64,000 bases of DNA, taken from Brachynemurus nebulosus. Its lineage: Eukaryota; Arthropoda; Insecta; Neuroptera; Myrmeleontidae. The translations under genes and the position numbers were made by a program. The stretch is from the NCBI GenBank assembly GCA_035578155.1, contig JAPWDM010000006.1, positions 12,664,305-12,728,304 on the forward strand. The letters run 5' to 3'. Shown in pieces: positions 36,640-45,363 of the stretch. The notes beneath the pieces are model-generated. The model had not been told where the DNA came from. It ran no database searches and worked only from the letters and a program-made list of their open reading frames with translations. How positions within the stretch are numbered: the first letter of the stretch is position 1; every line of letters starts with the position of its first letter.

Positions 36640-37075
36640 CCTAGTTTCAGTCGACTTAAAATATGTTTCGGTTGACCGGAAATATGTCTCAGTCGACCGG
36701 AAATATGTCTTGGTTGACCCGAAATATGTCTCGGTTGACCGGAAATATGTCTCAGTCGACCGGAAATATGTCTTAGTTGACCCGAAATATGTCTCGGTTG
36801 ACCGGAAATATGTCTTGGTTGACCCGAAATATGTCTCGGTTGACCGGAAATATGTCTCAGTCGACCGGAAATATGTCTTGGTTGACCCGAAATATGTCTC
36901 GGTTGACCGGAAATATGTCTTGGTTGACTCGAATTGTGTTCCGGTTGAATCGTACAATGTTCCAGTCGAACTGGACAGTGTTCCGGTTGAACCGTGCAAT
37001 GTTCCAGTCCAACTGGGCAGTGTTCCGGTTGAACCGTACAATGTTCTAGCTGAGGCGGACAAGGTTCTAATCAAT
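36640..37075. repeat. Second 21-bp minisatellite
   Basis: About 20 copies. 36650-36930 has units like CTCGGTTGACCGGAAATATGT, alternating with CTTGGTTGACCCGAAATATGT; 36930-37075 has more diverged units such as TGTTCCGGTTGAACCGTACAA. It lies between the 342-codon gene's promoter and the ATPase 3' side. The long open frames within it on both strands result from the 21-bp period. Confidence 0.9.
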
Positions 37076-37080
37076 CAGAA

Positions 37081-37482
37081 TATATTTCAAGTCTTCCGGG
37101 ATGAAATTTCACGCTAAACATAATTTTGAGGACGACTCAATCCTACATGCCCCTAAATATAGGCAATTACTTTGCGTTGCCAAGTGGCCCCATACGTAAA
37201 TAGAGTTTCCGGTTAACGCGAACAAAATTTCATTCAAAAATTCAAACAATTTGAAATTCAATTTTTCTGAAGGTGAATTTAATATATACACACTATATTT
37301 CATATAACACAGTAGACACACTGTATTATTTTATATAGACTTCCGATAATATATGTTTGATAATTAACCACACTTTCTGTACTATTACAACACTATAAGA
37401 ATTATCTAATGTTTGAGATAAAAATAATTACTATATAATTTACTACATAATATATTAAAAACAGTCTTTCAGATAATTCATT
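37081..37482. other. Gap in the virus-like element, no gene seen
   Basis: A 70-codon minus frame (37109-37321) has no recognisable content. In a complete Maverick or adintovirus, polymerase and integrase genes would be expected somewhere in the element; nothing of them is visible here. Confidence 0.5.
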
Positions 37483-37516
37483 TTTATTTATAATTACAAT
37501 TAACATTTTTTCTTAA

Positions 37517-38209
37517 CTATTTGATTTGGATAAATATATCGAAACCCTTTCTGTAACGACCTTGATCTAAACCACAATCTTTATCAATTACCAAAAAACC
37601 ATACTGTTCTTCCCAGCAATGGGTGCAAATCGATTTAAAGATATTAAACGGTATATCACCGAAAATATGATCATTATAAATATGTAATAAATTGGTCATG
37701 TCTTGTTTAAATAAAATTATTAAATTTGCATTGTCTCTAATTAGTTGTTTTGGTATGAAACTATACGTTTGCGCTAGATAAAAAACTGAAATATCTTTAT
37801 GTCGACCCATACAAAAATATGCCCGTATATTATTTTGCTTATCCGTGGCAACATCGTCGAATATAAAAACCGAGTTATTTTTAGCATTTTCAGGTGCTAT
37901 AACGTCCTCGTTATTGGAAAAAGTAAAATAGCTCAAACCTTTAATTGGTTTAAGAACACGCTTCAAATATTCATATTTCGGTTGAAAGAGTGATTTTGAA
38001 TAGACATAAACGTTCTCGAAACGTAAACCATTCGGGTGTTCTAATAAATTTAACAAAACGCTAGTTTTACCACACCCCGATGGACCTACTATTAGACACC
38101 TTATATTATTCGGTAACAGGGGACCATGCTTTTTTTCACCACCACCTGTATGTGATATGAAATCCATGTTTTCGATTGGCAATTCAACATGTTGCTTTAT
38201 AAAACGCAT
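37517..38209 (-). CDS. FtsK/HerA-type genome-packaging ATPase
   Basis: A 230-codon P-loop ATPase of the kind that pumps DNA into capsids of Maverick, adenovirus-like and nucleocytoplasmic large DNA viruses (A32-like). The Walker A motif VGPSGCGKTS is at residues 41-50 and the Walker B motif SVFIFDDV at 113-120, followed by the arginine- and glutamine-containing sensor region (GRHKDISVFYLAQTY, about 134-148). The length suits the family. A polyadenylation signal (AATAAA, complement at about 37483-37488) follows the stop. It is divergently transcribed from the gene at 38279, with overlapping TATA boxes between. The frame is intact. Confidence 0.92.
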   Translation of the reverse strand: MRFIKQHVELPIENMDFISHTGGGEKKHGPLLPNNIRCLIVGPSGCGKTSVLLNLLEHPNGLRFENVYVYSKSLFQPKYEYLKRVLKPIKGLSYFTFSNNEDVIAPENAKNNSVFIFDDVATDKQNNIRAYFCMGRHKDISVFYLAQTYSFIPKQLIRDNANLIILFKQDMTNLLHIYNDHIFGDIPFNIFKSICTHCWEEQYGFLVIDKDCGLDQGRYRKGFDIFIQIK

Positions 38210-38278
38210 CTTTAACGCTACTGAATACTATATATAAAAATGCGGCTTTATATACATTGACGACAGTACCTAATCACC
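38210..38278. promoter_or_regulatory. Divergent TATA promoters of the virus-like element
   Basis: Within 69 bp between two start codons lies a plus-strand TATATAAAAA (38231-38240, about 48 nt before the ATG at 38279) and a minus-strand TATATAAAG (38254-38246, about 40 nt before the ATG at 38209). The boxes are six bases apart and face outward, giving short leaders on both sides. Confidence 0.7.
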
Positions 38279-38581
38279 ATGGTTCGCTATGTTGTAAACT
38301 GGCATTCGTTGGGACTTGAATGTGTATTTGCCAACAATGAATTTAATTGTTGCACTGATCCGCAAGTCAACAATGACAACAATGAAATCCAATGGTTTAA
38401 TGATTCTAACGAACCACTGTTAACAATAGCATTCGATAACATTGAAAAAGATGATATTATGCATCTGTGTGTTATAATTTTTGGTGGTTGTGGAAATAGA
38501 ATTTATTTTATTGAAAGCGATCAAAATTGTAAATTATTTGTTCGCGAAATTGATTCATTTCAATTTTTCATGAATCTATAA
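38279..38581 (+). CDS. Small unknown protein of the virus-like element
   Basis: 100 codons, MVRYVVNWHSLGLECVFANN at the start, Cys-containing, with hydrophobic segments (MHLCVIIFGGCG) and no motif I recognise. It sits between the packaging ATPase (divergent) and the phospholipase gene (same strand), with its own TATA box 48 nt upstream. A TATAAATAG box overlaps its stop codon and probably serves the next gene. The compact context supports it being a real viral gene; its role is unknown. Confidence 0.6.
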   Translation: MVRYVVNWHSLGLECVFANNEFNCCTDPQVNNDNNEIQWFNDSNEPLLTIAFDNIEKDDIMHLCVIIFGGCGNRIYFIESDQNCKLFVREIDSFQFFMNL

Positions 38582-38585
38582 ATAG
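38577..38585 (+). promoter_or_regulatory. TATA box before the phospholipase A2 capsid gene
   Basis: TATAAATAG overlaps the stop codon of the upstream gene and lies about 40 nt before the ATG at 38617, the same spacing as at other genes of the element. Confidence 0.6.
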
Positions 38586-38616
38586 CACTACTCAAGATGA
38601 TTGACATTTAGTTCTA

Positions 38617-39387
38617 ATGTTACATTGCAAGCAACAACAGCGAAGCGGTCGTGGATTGCTTAATTCAATAATTAACAAGTTACCATTTGAAGCACATATA
38701 CCCGGTTATTCTTATTGCGGACCTGGTACGAAATTACAAGAACGATTAGCACGGGGTGATCCGGGGATCAATAAGCTAGACGAGGCTTGTAAAACACATG
38801 ATATTGCTTACGCACAAAGTAAAAATCTTAGCGATCGACATAAGGCTGATTTAATTTTAGCTAACGCCGCCTGGAACCGCGTTAAATCTTCAGACGCAAA
38901 ATTTGATGAAAAAACTGCTGCGTGGGCTGTAACAAACGCAATGAAAGCTAAAGTGAAGCTTGGTATGGGTGTGAAAAAGAAAACCACACTTGGTCATGTT
39001 CGAAGAAGCGTGCGTGGTATAATAAAAAAATTAAAACGCGAACCATTTAATAATGCAGTAAAGCTTGCTGTAAAGGTGGCCAAGTCTGCGGCTAAAAATA
39101 ATAAAATAAAAACACCACGCATTATTCCAATACCTAAAACGGGTGGTGTACTACCGCTTTTACCAATTTTTGCAGCACTTTCAGCAGCCGGTGCCTTGGC
39201 TGGTGGTGCATCAGGAGTTGCGAAAGCAATTAACGATGCTAAGAGTGCACAAAAACAATTAAGCGAAAGCGAGCGCCATAATCGAATGATGGAGGCAATT
39301 GCTGTGCGTAATGGTCGTGGTTTATACATACGTCCATACAGACAAGGGTTGGGTCTATATTTACGTCCATATCCAAAAAACTTATAA
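38617..39387 (+). CDS. Capsid-associated protein with parvovirus-type phospholipase A2 domain
   Basis: 256 codons. The N-terminal half carries a secreted-type PLA2 fold as in parvovirus VP1: the calcium loop YCGPGTKL (residues 33-40; GPG 35-37) and the catalytic helix LDEACKTHDIAYAQ (54-67; His61-Asp62). In parvoviruses this enzyme breaks the endosomal membrane during entry. A very basic middle follows (KKKTTLGHVRRSVRGIIKKL), then a hydrophobic Ala/Gly-rich segment (about 177-205) and a C-terminus with two RPY repeats (YIRPY, YLRPY). The last parts recall membrane-active minor capsid proteins of adenovirus-like viruses. The stop codon overlaps the protease start by one base (TAATG). PLA2 proteins are known from adintoviruses. 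Intact. Confidence 0.88.
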   Translation: MLHCKQQQRSGRGLLNSIINKLPFEAHIPGYSYCGPGTKLQERLARGDPGINKLDEACKTHDIAYAQSKNLSDRHKADLILANAAWNRVKSSDAKFDEKTAAWAVTNAMKAKVKLGMGVKKKTTLGHVRRSVRGIIKKLKREPFNNAVKLAVKVAKSAAKNNKIKTPRIIPIPKTGGVLPLLPIFAALSAAGALAGGASGVAKAINDAKSAQKQLSESERHNRMMEAIAVRNGRGLYIRPYRQGLGLYLRPYPKNL

Positions 39388-39794
39388 TGAAATTGCCCGA
39401 GCGGGCACTAACAGATAGAGATTTGTATAAATATGCTAAATATTTACCCCATTTTCGGGGTGTATTTATGCGTGATAATTTACCGAAGCGTGGGCCGTGG
39501 TATAATGAATGCGGTATTTTAAATTTAGATAGTTCCACCGGACCTGGTACTCATTGGACCTGTTACTGGAAAAATGGAAATCTGGTGGATTATTTTGATA
39601 GTTTTGGCAATTTAAAACCCCCGCTTGAGGTGGCTCGCTACTTTAACGGCAATAATATCACATACAATTATAACATTTATCAGGATTACAACTCATACAA
39701 ATGCGGACATCTCTGTTTAGACTTTCTTTATAATAAATATTATGGTGATAGCAATAAATACTTACAAAAGAACGTAACATTCGCATATTCTTAA
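39387..39794 (+). CDS. Adenain-like cysteine protease (capsid maturation)
   Basis: 135 codons. The catalytic order His-Asp-Cys of the adenovirus protease family is visible: GTHW (His56), YFDSFG (Asp71) and YKCGHLC (Cys106), with Gln99 ahead of the cysteine as the likely oxyanion residue. At 135 residues it is shorter than adenovirus protease (about 200) but usual for Maverick-type elements. It would cleave capsid precursor proteins during assembly. Its ATG shares a base with the stop of the PLA2 gene, so it is probably translated from the same message or by re-initiation. The frame is intact. Confidence 0.9.
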   Translation: MKLPERALTDRDLYKYAKYLPHFRGVFMRDNLPKRGPWYNECGILNLDSSTGPGTHWTCYWKNGNLVDYFDSFGNLKPPLEVARYFNGNNITYNYNIYQDYNSYKCGHLCLDFLYNKYYGDSNKYLQKNVTFAYS

Positions 39795-39813
39795 TAGTTC
39801 AAAATATATTGTC

Positions 39814-40524
39814 ATGGCGTTCACACTAACATTAACCGGGAATTCATCGATATTATCAGCGCACTATTTTCCCCCAATCAGACTAAATACTCAATATGAG
39901 TGCGCTCTATTGGACTTTCAAGTTTATAATTCAATACCTAATGTTACAAATAAAAATAATTTGCTTCATTATGCTAGCGATAATGTTATAGAATTTCCAA
40001 TTGGGACGTTTGAGGTGGATGATTTAGCTTCATATATCGAAAAACATATGTATAATCAATATGGTAATAATATTTATGAAAATAAACACGATAAACCTTA
40101 CATACATCTAAAAGCGAATAACAACACACTCAAATGTGAAATAATTAGTAATCAAGACATTGATTTTACTAAGCCTAATACAATTGGTTCATTATTAGGG
40201 TTTCGTAAGCAAATATTAGAAGCCAATAAACTTCACACCTCGCAAGAACCAGTTAGTATAATTAAAGTTACATCTTTACACTTGCAGTGTAATATTACTA
40301 GCAAGGCTTATATTAATGGTACTCCTGCACACACATTACATGAATTTTCACCTCTAGTTGCACCTGGCTATAAAATAGTGGAGGTACCGCGAAATATAAT
40401 TTATTTGCCTGTAACCGTCAACGAGTTAACATCTATTTCACTAAAAATTGTTGATCAGGACGGTGATTTGGTGGACTTTCGTGGTGAAAAAATTACTGTA
40501 CGTTTACATTTGAGACCATGTTGA
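39814..40524 (+). CDS. Penton-like minor capsid protein (single jelly roll)
   Basis: 236 codons. It lies between protease and major capsid genes, the usual place of the penton in Maverick/adintovirus elements. Composition is beta-rich with few charged runs; typical segments are the start MAFTLTLTGNSS, the YECALLDFQVYNSIPN stretch near 30-45 and the C-terminal SLKIVDQDGDLVDFRGEKI. A penton protein would form capsid vertices as a pentamer. The last seven bases (ATGTTGA) overlap the start of the next ORF. Assignment is from context and general resemblance, not from a search. Confidence 0.78.
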   Translation: MAFTLTLTGNSSILSAHYFPPIRLNTQYECALLDFQVYNSIPNVTNKNNLLHYASDNVIEFPIGTFEVDDLASYIEKHMYNQYGNNIYENKHDKPYIHLKANNNTLKCEIISNQDIDFTKPNTIGSLLGFRKQILEANKLHTSQEPVSIIKVTSLHLQCNITSKAYINGTPAHTLHEFSPLVAPGYKIVEVPRNIIYLPVTVNELTSISLKIVDQDGDLVDFRGEKITVRLHLRPC

Positions 40525-40703
40525 TTTACAATACGAATCAATCTAGCGCGGGGGTATATAATAGAGGTTTGTCGACTTCTAGGCTCATTCATTCGAATAC
40601 CATAAAGCGTAAAAGACCACAACGTATTTCGCGGGAAGATTTAGCATTTCTCGAGTCAATTGGGTTGAAAGTTAAACAAAAATGGTACTCAGCGATACAT
40701 TAA
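40518..40703 (+). CDS. Small basic protein of the capsid cluster
   Basis: 61 codons, overlapping the penton gene by 7 nt and the major capsid gene by 22 nt. The middle is basic (KRKRPQRISREDL) and is followed by FLESIGLKVKQ, a C-terminal pattern I recall from small proteins encoded beside capsid genes in arthropod Maverick-like elements. A core or DNA-condensing role like adenovirus pVII or pX is possible but unproven. It hosts an internal TATA box (40555-40564) that may drive the major capsid gene. Confidence 0.65.
   Translation: MLIYNTNQSSAGVYNRGLSTSRLIHSNTIKRKRPQRISREDLAFLESIGLKVKQKWYSAIH
40555..40564 (+). promoter_or_regulatory. Internal TATA box, probable major capsid promoter
   Basis: TATATAATAG lies inside the small basic ORF. 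Between it and the major capsid start at 40682 there is no other ATG on this strand, so a transcript starting here would give the capsid protein from its first AUG. This suggests separate transcription despite the gene overlap. Confidence 0.5.
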
Positions 40704-43700
40704 ACATTATAAGCGGTACTCAATTTGATAATAGTATCACTAATTTCGAGTATCATACCTATGCACCCTTCCACCGCTCGTTTGGGGTCAACGATCAGGT
40801 ACGTATTTTGCTACAAAACCAGGATCTTTATATTTTACCTAGCGAAAGTTTTATATACATTGAGGGAAAAATTTTAAAAGATGATAACACCGAACCTATG
40901 GCTAGTGTATCATTGGTTAATAATTGTATGGCATATTTGTTTGATGAAATTAGGTATGAATTAAATGGCGTTGAGATTGAACGTGTTAGATATGTGGGTC
41001 TAACGACTACATTAAAAAATTATCTGTGCTTAAATGACGGTGAAAGTAAGCAATTATTAAACGCAGGTTGGTCGATTGATAATAATTGTAGTGTAAAATT
41101 ATCAAAACCATACTTTAGTTTTTGTGTTCCACTTAAGAAATTATTAGGATTTGCTGAAGATTATCGAAAAATTTTATTAAATGCTAAACACGAGCTAATC
41201 CTTATTCGCTCGCGAACGGATGCCGATATATTTGTTTCAACTGCGGGTATGAAACTAGAAATTAGTAAACTGGAATGGCATGTACCGCACATAACTGTTT
41301 CAGATGAAATAAAGTTATCGCTGTTAAAGTATATTGAACAAGCCCACCCAATACAAATCAGTTTTAGAACGTGGGAAACATATATTCAGCCGGCCCTGCC
41401 CACATCTCAACAAAACACTTGGGTTGTTAAAACAACTACGCAACTAGAAAAGCCTCGATATATCATTTTCGCTTTGCAGAAAAATATTGCTGGTAAAAAT
41501 GTTTCCAAATTTAATGATTGTGATTTAAGCAATTTTAAAGTTTTCCTAAATTCACAAATGTTTCCGTATGATGATTTGTAACGGTTAGTTTTAATTGTCA
41601 CTTAAAAACGGATTTTTTTTTTGTCTTGTTGGAATCTAAAATAAAAATTGGTTAAAAAAAGAAAAAAAGGATACAGTTATAAAATGATTTATTTAAATTA
41701 TATACAAGCTACAGTCAGAATCCATTTGGCAGTTATAATTGCATTGTTATTATTTACTATATCCATAAATGTCACTTTTGACAGATGAATTTGACAGTCG
41801 TCAGTGTTGGTAACCTGAAAAAAAAATATATATAATTAGTAATATAGAATACTAAAAAAAAAGACATTTTAGGAAATATCGGAGGAATAAAATCTACGGA
41901 AACGGAAGTTTGAGTGGGTGAGAAACAAGAAAACGGAGCACAAAGAAAGGTAGTGAAAACAAAGGACATTCTGGGTTTGGCCGTGGAGAAGCGAGGAGCA
42001 CGGTTGAACAAAACAGTTAGTTTCGAGGATTTTTGAGAGAAGTGAATTTGTCAAGTTTTTTTGAAGTTTTTATTTGCAATTATAAGCGGCAAGAGTTTTA
42101 AGTTGCCCTTATTCTAAATAAAGTAAAAATCAGTCAGTCACGGAAGTGGGAAGAAGAAATTCAGGACGAAAAACCGAATCGGAAGTTACTTCCGATGGTG
42201 AAGAGCACGTGGTTTGAGTCAAATATAAGGCAGCAGATTGTGATTGATTTAAAAGCAGCACCGACTGTCAAGGGAGTTCTACAACTAGTTTCTGGCACCA
42301 CGGATGGTATTTTCCCGATTTTGAATGGTTTACATACCTGACGACGAGTGGCCGATTGTCGATGGGATTGTATCCAATTGGTGTGGGTATAGGATTCGAC
42401 GCCGTCAACTCCAGGAAGTGGTACGTGTAGCATTAATCGTACGCGGTGCCGTGGTGATCCCTCTCCAAAATACGGTTTGGGTACCCAAATTTGACGTAAG
42501 TGCGTTCTTTTCATTACGTAACTCAACTCCGAATTGTATTAAGCGTTAACGCAGTGACATAGGACACAAAAGAAAAGAGAATTAAAAATAAATATACATT
42601 GGTTACCAAAAAAAAAAAAATCAAATATTTTACGTTAGATTTAAGTAATTAAGTATAAGTAACTTTACCTGATTTTGCTGATAGAACCGACACACAAAAG
42701 GGGCACTCTCCGCTGACGTAGTTCATACATAACTCGCCATATGGAATAGTACACTTTTGCTCTTGGGTTATGTATACGACGTCCAGGTGTTGTTTCTACA
42801 AGCGAGATGTTGAATGTAAACTATTTAATTGATGAAAAGAATACTAAAAATAGCTTTTGATTTGATCGAAGTTAACCATAACCTTTTGCACAAAAAAGTA
42901 ACTAATTTAAACGTTCATTTTTATTGTACATACCTTAATATTAAATTAAAAAAAAAAAAAAAAAACAACAACCACGAGAATTCAGTTTTGTTTAAATTTC
43001 TTTTTTTCTTTAATTAATAAGTAAAATTAGAATTTATATAAACTTTTGGAATCAAATAAAGTTAATTTTTTATTTACAAAACAACCTTAGTTTTTATTTA
43101 TGAAATGTACGTTAAATGGATTTTGACAGATAGTTTATGGCAGTGGGGAATAATTATTTATAGTTACTTATAATAGTAATTATCCAAGTTCGTGGTCCCG
43201 GGCGGCAAGTTAAGAAGTCCAAGTAATGGGCCGTAAGGATAAAAAGTTAATTAAATAAAATTAAGGTACCAAATTCAATTAAATACATTCAGGAGCAATA
43301 ACTCAACACCACACATTTTTTTCCCGGTTTTTTTTTGACACCCAAAAAACCCGGGTGGCGCTCAACAGTAAATTATTAGCATTAATTAAATTTGTTAGTT
43401 ACTTGAGTCGATTTAATCACCCCCCCCCCCAGCTCTCGGGCGAGTCGAGGTTGGACCCTACGCCTTTGGGTCACCTTCCGGAATCATCACCGGAAGGCTG
43501 ACAGATTTACATATCAAATTCGAAACAAACCAATTTGCAATACTTTACGATATGTACGTTAGGTTTCAATCCTCATACTACCATAGCAATAATGAGCCGC
43601 TATTAACGTGGGAAAATTTTAGAGATATTGCTCCAATTGTTTTGATTGATTGCTCGCGCCAAAATGAGTCATTGAAAAGCGGTTCAGTTGATGTTCGATT

Positions 43701-43815
43701 GGAATTTAAATGTAACAAGGATATTCCGGCTGATACCACAGCAATAGCAATTCTAGTTCATGACGTTATGTTTGATTACATTCCGCTAACTAATTTAGTT
43801 AAAAAATATACTTAA
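40682..43815 (+). pseudogene. Major capsid protein gene (double jelly roll), split by an LTR insertion
   Basis: The first part (40682-41576) encodes about 298 residues of the hexon-like major capsid protein of Maverick/adintovirus elements, starting MVLSDTLNIISG. The C-terminal part (43507-43815) resumes with a segment containing YDMYVRFQSSYY and ends in NLVKKYT. A 1927-bp insertion (41577-43503) with a 4-bp target duplication separates them and adds an immediate stop codon. Counting bases, the two parts are in phase once the insertion and one duplication copy are discounted, and neither part shows another stop. The gene was therefore intact until the insertion, and this copy cannot make a full capsid protein unless the insert is spliced out. 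Confidence 0.9.
41577..43503 (+). mobile_element. Probable solo LTR (Gypsy- or BEL-like) inserted in the capsid gene
   Basis: The insert starts TGTAACGGTTAG and ends GGCTGACA, so it has the TG...CA ends of retroviral LTRs, and GATT flanks it on both sides (41573-41576, 43504-43507). No gag-pol, primer-binding site or second LTR is visible in 1927 bp, and no internal long repeat was seen, so a solo LTR is the best reading. There are several AATAAA signals, a C-run at about 43422-43430 and an inverted CCTTCCGG...CCGGAAGG near the right end (43476-43497). The open frames inside are unrecognised. It could also be another transposon with the same end bases. Confidence 0.75.
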
Positions 43816-43850
43816 TTAACCCCCACCACTGATGCAGCTTTTTCAAAATA

Positions 43851-43858
43851 TATAAAAC
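43851..43858 (+). promoter_or_regulatory. TATA box of the 'DVQGF' gene
   Basis: TATAAAAC (preceded by ATA) lies 45 nt before the ATG at 43896, matching the spacing at the other genes of the element. Confidence 0.6.
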
Positions 43859-43895
43859 GCGTGAGTTGATTGCAAAATAAACCAGTCTTTGAACG

Positions 43896-44396
43896 ATGGC
43901 TAATAAATCATGTTTTTTTGATGTACAAGGTTTCAAAGGTCCCAACAATCAATTTTTCTTTAAAGAAGTTGGTATTGTTGTGGATGAATCTAATGACGTG
44001 TTACATCTTCTATTCGAGCCGCCATTTGATTTCAATGAATTACCTGAGAAATATCGGCGCGTTGCTCGGCACTTATATCACCGATATCATGGTCTTAACT
44101 GGCCTTGTGGTTTCATTCCATATAACAAACTTCGCAACATACTGAAACCAATTCTAAAGAAGTTCTCGTTTGTATACGTGAAGGGTGGTGAAAAACGGGA
44201 ATGGGTTATGGATCTGTTTGATGATACTGAAGATCAACCATCGATAGTGAATATGGAGGAAATTTTTGACATCCCTAAACTTACCCAACTGCGAGATGAG
44301 TACAACTCAAGGCGATGTTTACTTCATGCGGCCGACAAGATGTGTGCTTTAGAAAATGGCATAATTTTAAAAAACTTTTATTTAGAAAACATATAG
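43896..44396 (+). CDS. Conserved 'DVQGF' protein, possible nuclease-like fold
   Basis: 166 codons. The N-terminus FFDVQGFKGPNNQFFFKEVG belongs to a family I recall from many arthropod virus-like elements. An acidic residue on a first strand followed by a Gly and a second acidic strand (KEVGIVVDE) resembles the first motif of DEDD-type exonucleases, but the remaining catalytic residues are not clear, so this is only a suggestion. The C-terminal part is charged and ends in a Cys-rich helix (RRCLLHAADKMCAL). A TATA box lies 45 nt upstream and an AATAAA follows at about 44439. Intact frame. Confidence 0.7.
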   Translation: MANKSCFFDVQGFKGPNNQFFFKEVGIVVDESNDVLHLLFEPPFDFNELPEKYRRVARHLYHRYHGLNWPCGFIPYNKLRNILKPILKKFSFVYVKGGEKREWVMDLFDDTEDQPSIVNMEEIFDIPKLTQLRDEYNSRRCLLHAADKMCALENGIILKNFYLENI

Positions 44397-44633
44397 TTTT
44401 AAGAATATTATATTACATGTATCTATTATTTGCATAAATAAAAATTATGAATTTAAAAAAATATATGATGTTTTTTTATTTAAATTATCCCTCTAACACA
44501 TCCTAGAGATATGTATATGTATATGAGTTTAATTTTAAATGTGATATAAAATTATATTCACCATGTTTTATAAATCACTCTCTCTCGAGCTTTTGTTGGA
44601 GCAACAACAACTTTAGTTTAGAAAAAGCAAAAT

Positions 44634-44774
44634 ATGTCTCTTTTAAAGATATTTTTAATCTTAATACCTGGGTATTTAAGTTATTCAATTAATAAAGGCA
44701 ATGATATTCAAAAGTTAAATAATAATTATAGTAAACGATGTTATAATTATGTTGAGTCTAATTTAAAAATATAA
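44634..44774 (+). CDS. Possible small membrane or secreted peptide
   Basis: 46 codons beginning MSLLKIFLILIPGYLS, a hydrophobic N-terminus like a signal peptide or membrane anchor, followed by a polar Asn-rich tail with one Cys. TATAAATC at 44569-44576 is about 65 nt upstream. It lies between two ORFs of the virus-like element on the same strand. It is too short to recognise and could be chance. Confidence 0.35.
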   Translation: MSLLKIFLILIPGYLSYSINKGNDIQKLNNNYSKRCYNYVESNLKI

Positions 44775-44908
44775 AAAACCGAGAGATAATTTTAATTTTA
44801 TTTCTAATTAAAAAATATTCTCATTGCTCATATTATTTACACATTGTAGCTATATTTAACTATAAATATATATATGCCGACTCGGGTAAATTTTTAACTT
44901 TTTGAAAA

Positions 44909-45234
44909 ATGAGTGTTGAAGTATTATTTGCATCAACACCTATCGATTATAACTGCTGTTGTAATATTATTAGCATTTCAAAAATTCCGTTGTGGGCACT
45001 AAATTTGTATGAGGGCGAGCCAACAAAAATTGTCTTTTATCATAGTGTGGGCTATCGAGCTATTGGCGAAATAACTCTAGCATTAAATTTTAATGGCGAA
45101 AAACGATTTGGTGATTTTTTCATAATTAACGGTATGTATATATATATTTATTATATTGGTGACAGCTAATTTTTTTTGTTTTTTTCTCAGAGGAACTTTC
45201 CATTGTAAATCCTGAGCTCACCTGGTTAGAGTGA
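44909..45234 (+). CDS. Small spliced gene of unknown function
   Basis: Exon 1 (44909-45131) starts MSVEVLFASTPIDYNCCCNI and runs in a good frame to FGDFFIIN. A GTATGT donor at 45132 and a pyrimidine-rich TTTTTTTCTCAG acceptor ending at 45190 define a 59-bp intron. Exon 2 (45191-45234) adds 14 codons and ends ELTWLE with a stop. The product would be about 88 residues, with a beta-rich middle (KIVFYHSVGYRAIGEITLAL). A TATA box (TATAAATATA, 44861-44870) is 48 nt upstream, as in its neighbours. An intron would be unusual for this class of element. Without splicing, the frame ends at 45169 in a low-complexity tail. Confidence 0.55.
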
Positions 45235-45363
45235 TGGAAAAAAATCTCCTTAAATCTCGCAAATTAATAATTACTTATATACACATTTTTATATTACCAA
45301 TGCTTTTTCACTATGTACATTTAAATATTAAAATAAAAATGAGTTGTTTCTAAAAATAGTTTT

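Noticed and set aside
36625..37117. Open frames of 90-149 codons with seven-residue repeats
   Set aside because: The same 21-bp period effect in the second minisatellite; frames on opposite strands are equally open.
38994..39538. Minus-strand ORFs of 99-111 codons opposite the PLA2 and protease genes
   Set aside because: They are antisense shadows of genes with clear catalytic motifs on the plus strand.
42161..42549. Open frames of 74-121 codons inside the capsid-gene insertion
   Set aside because: They lie on both strands of LTR-like sequence and have no recognisable motif.
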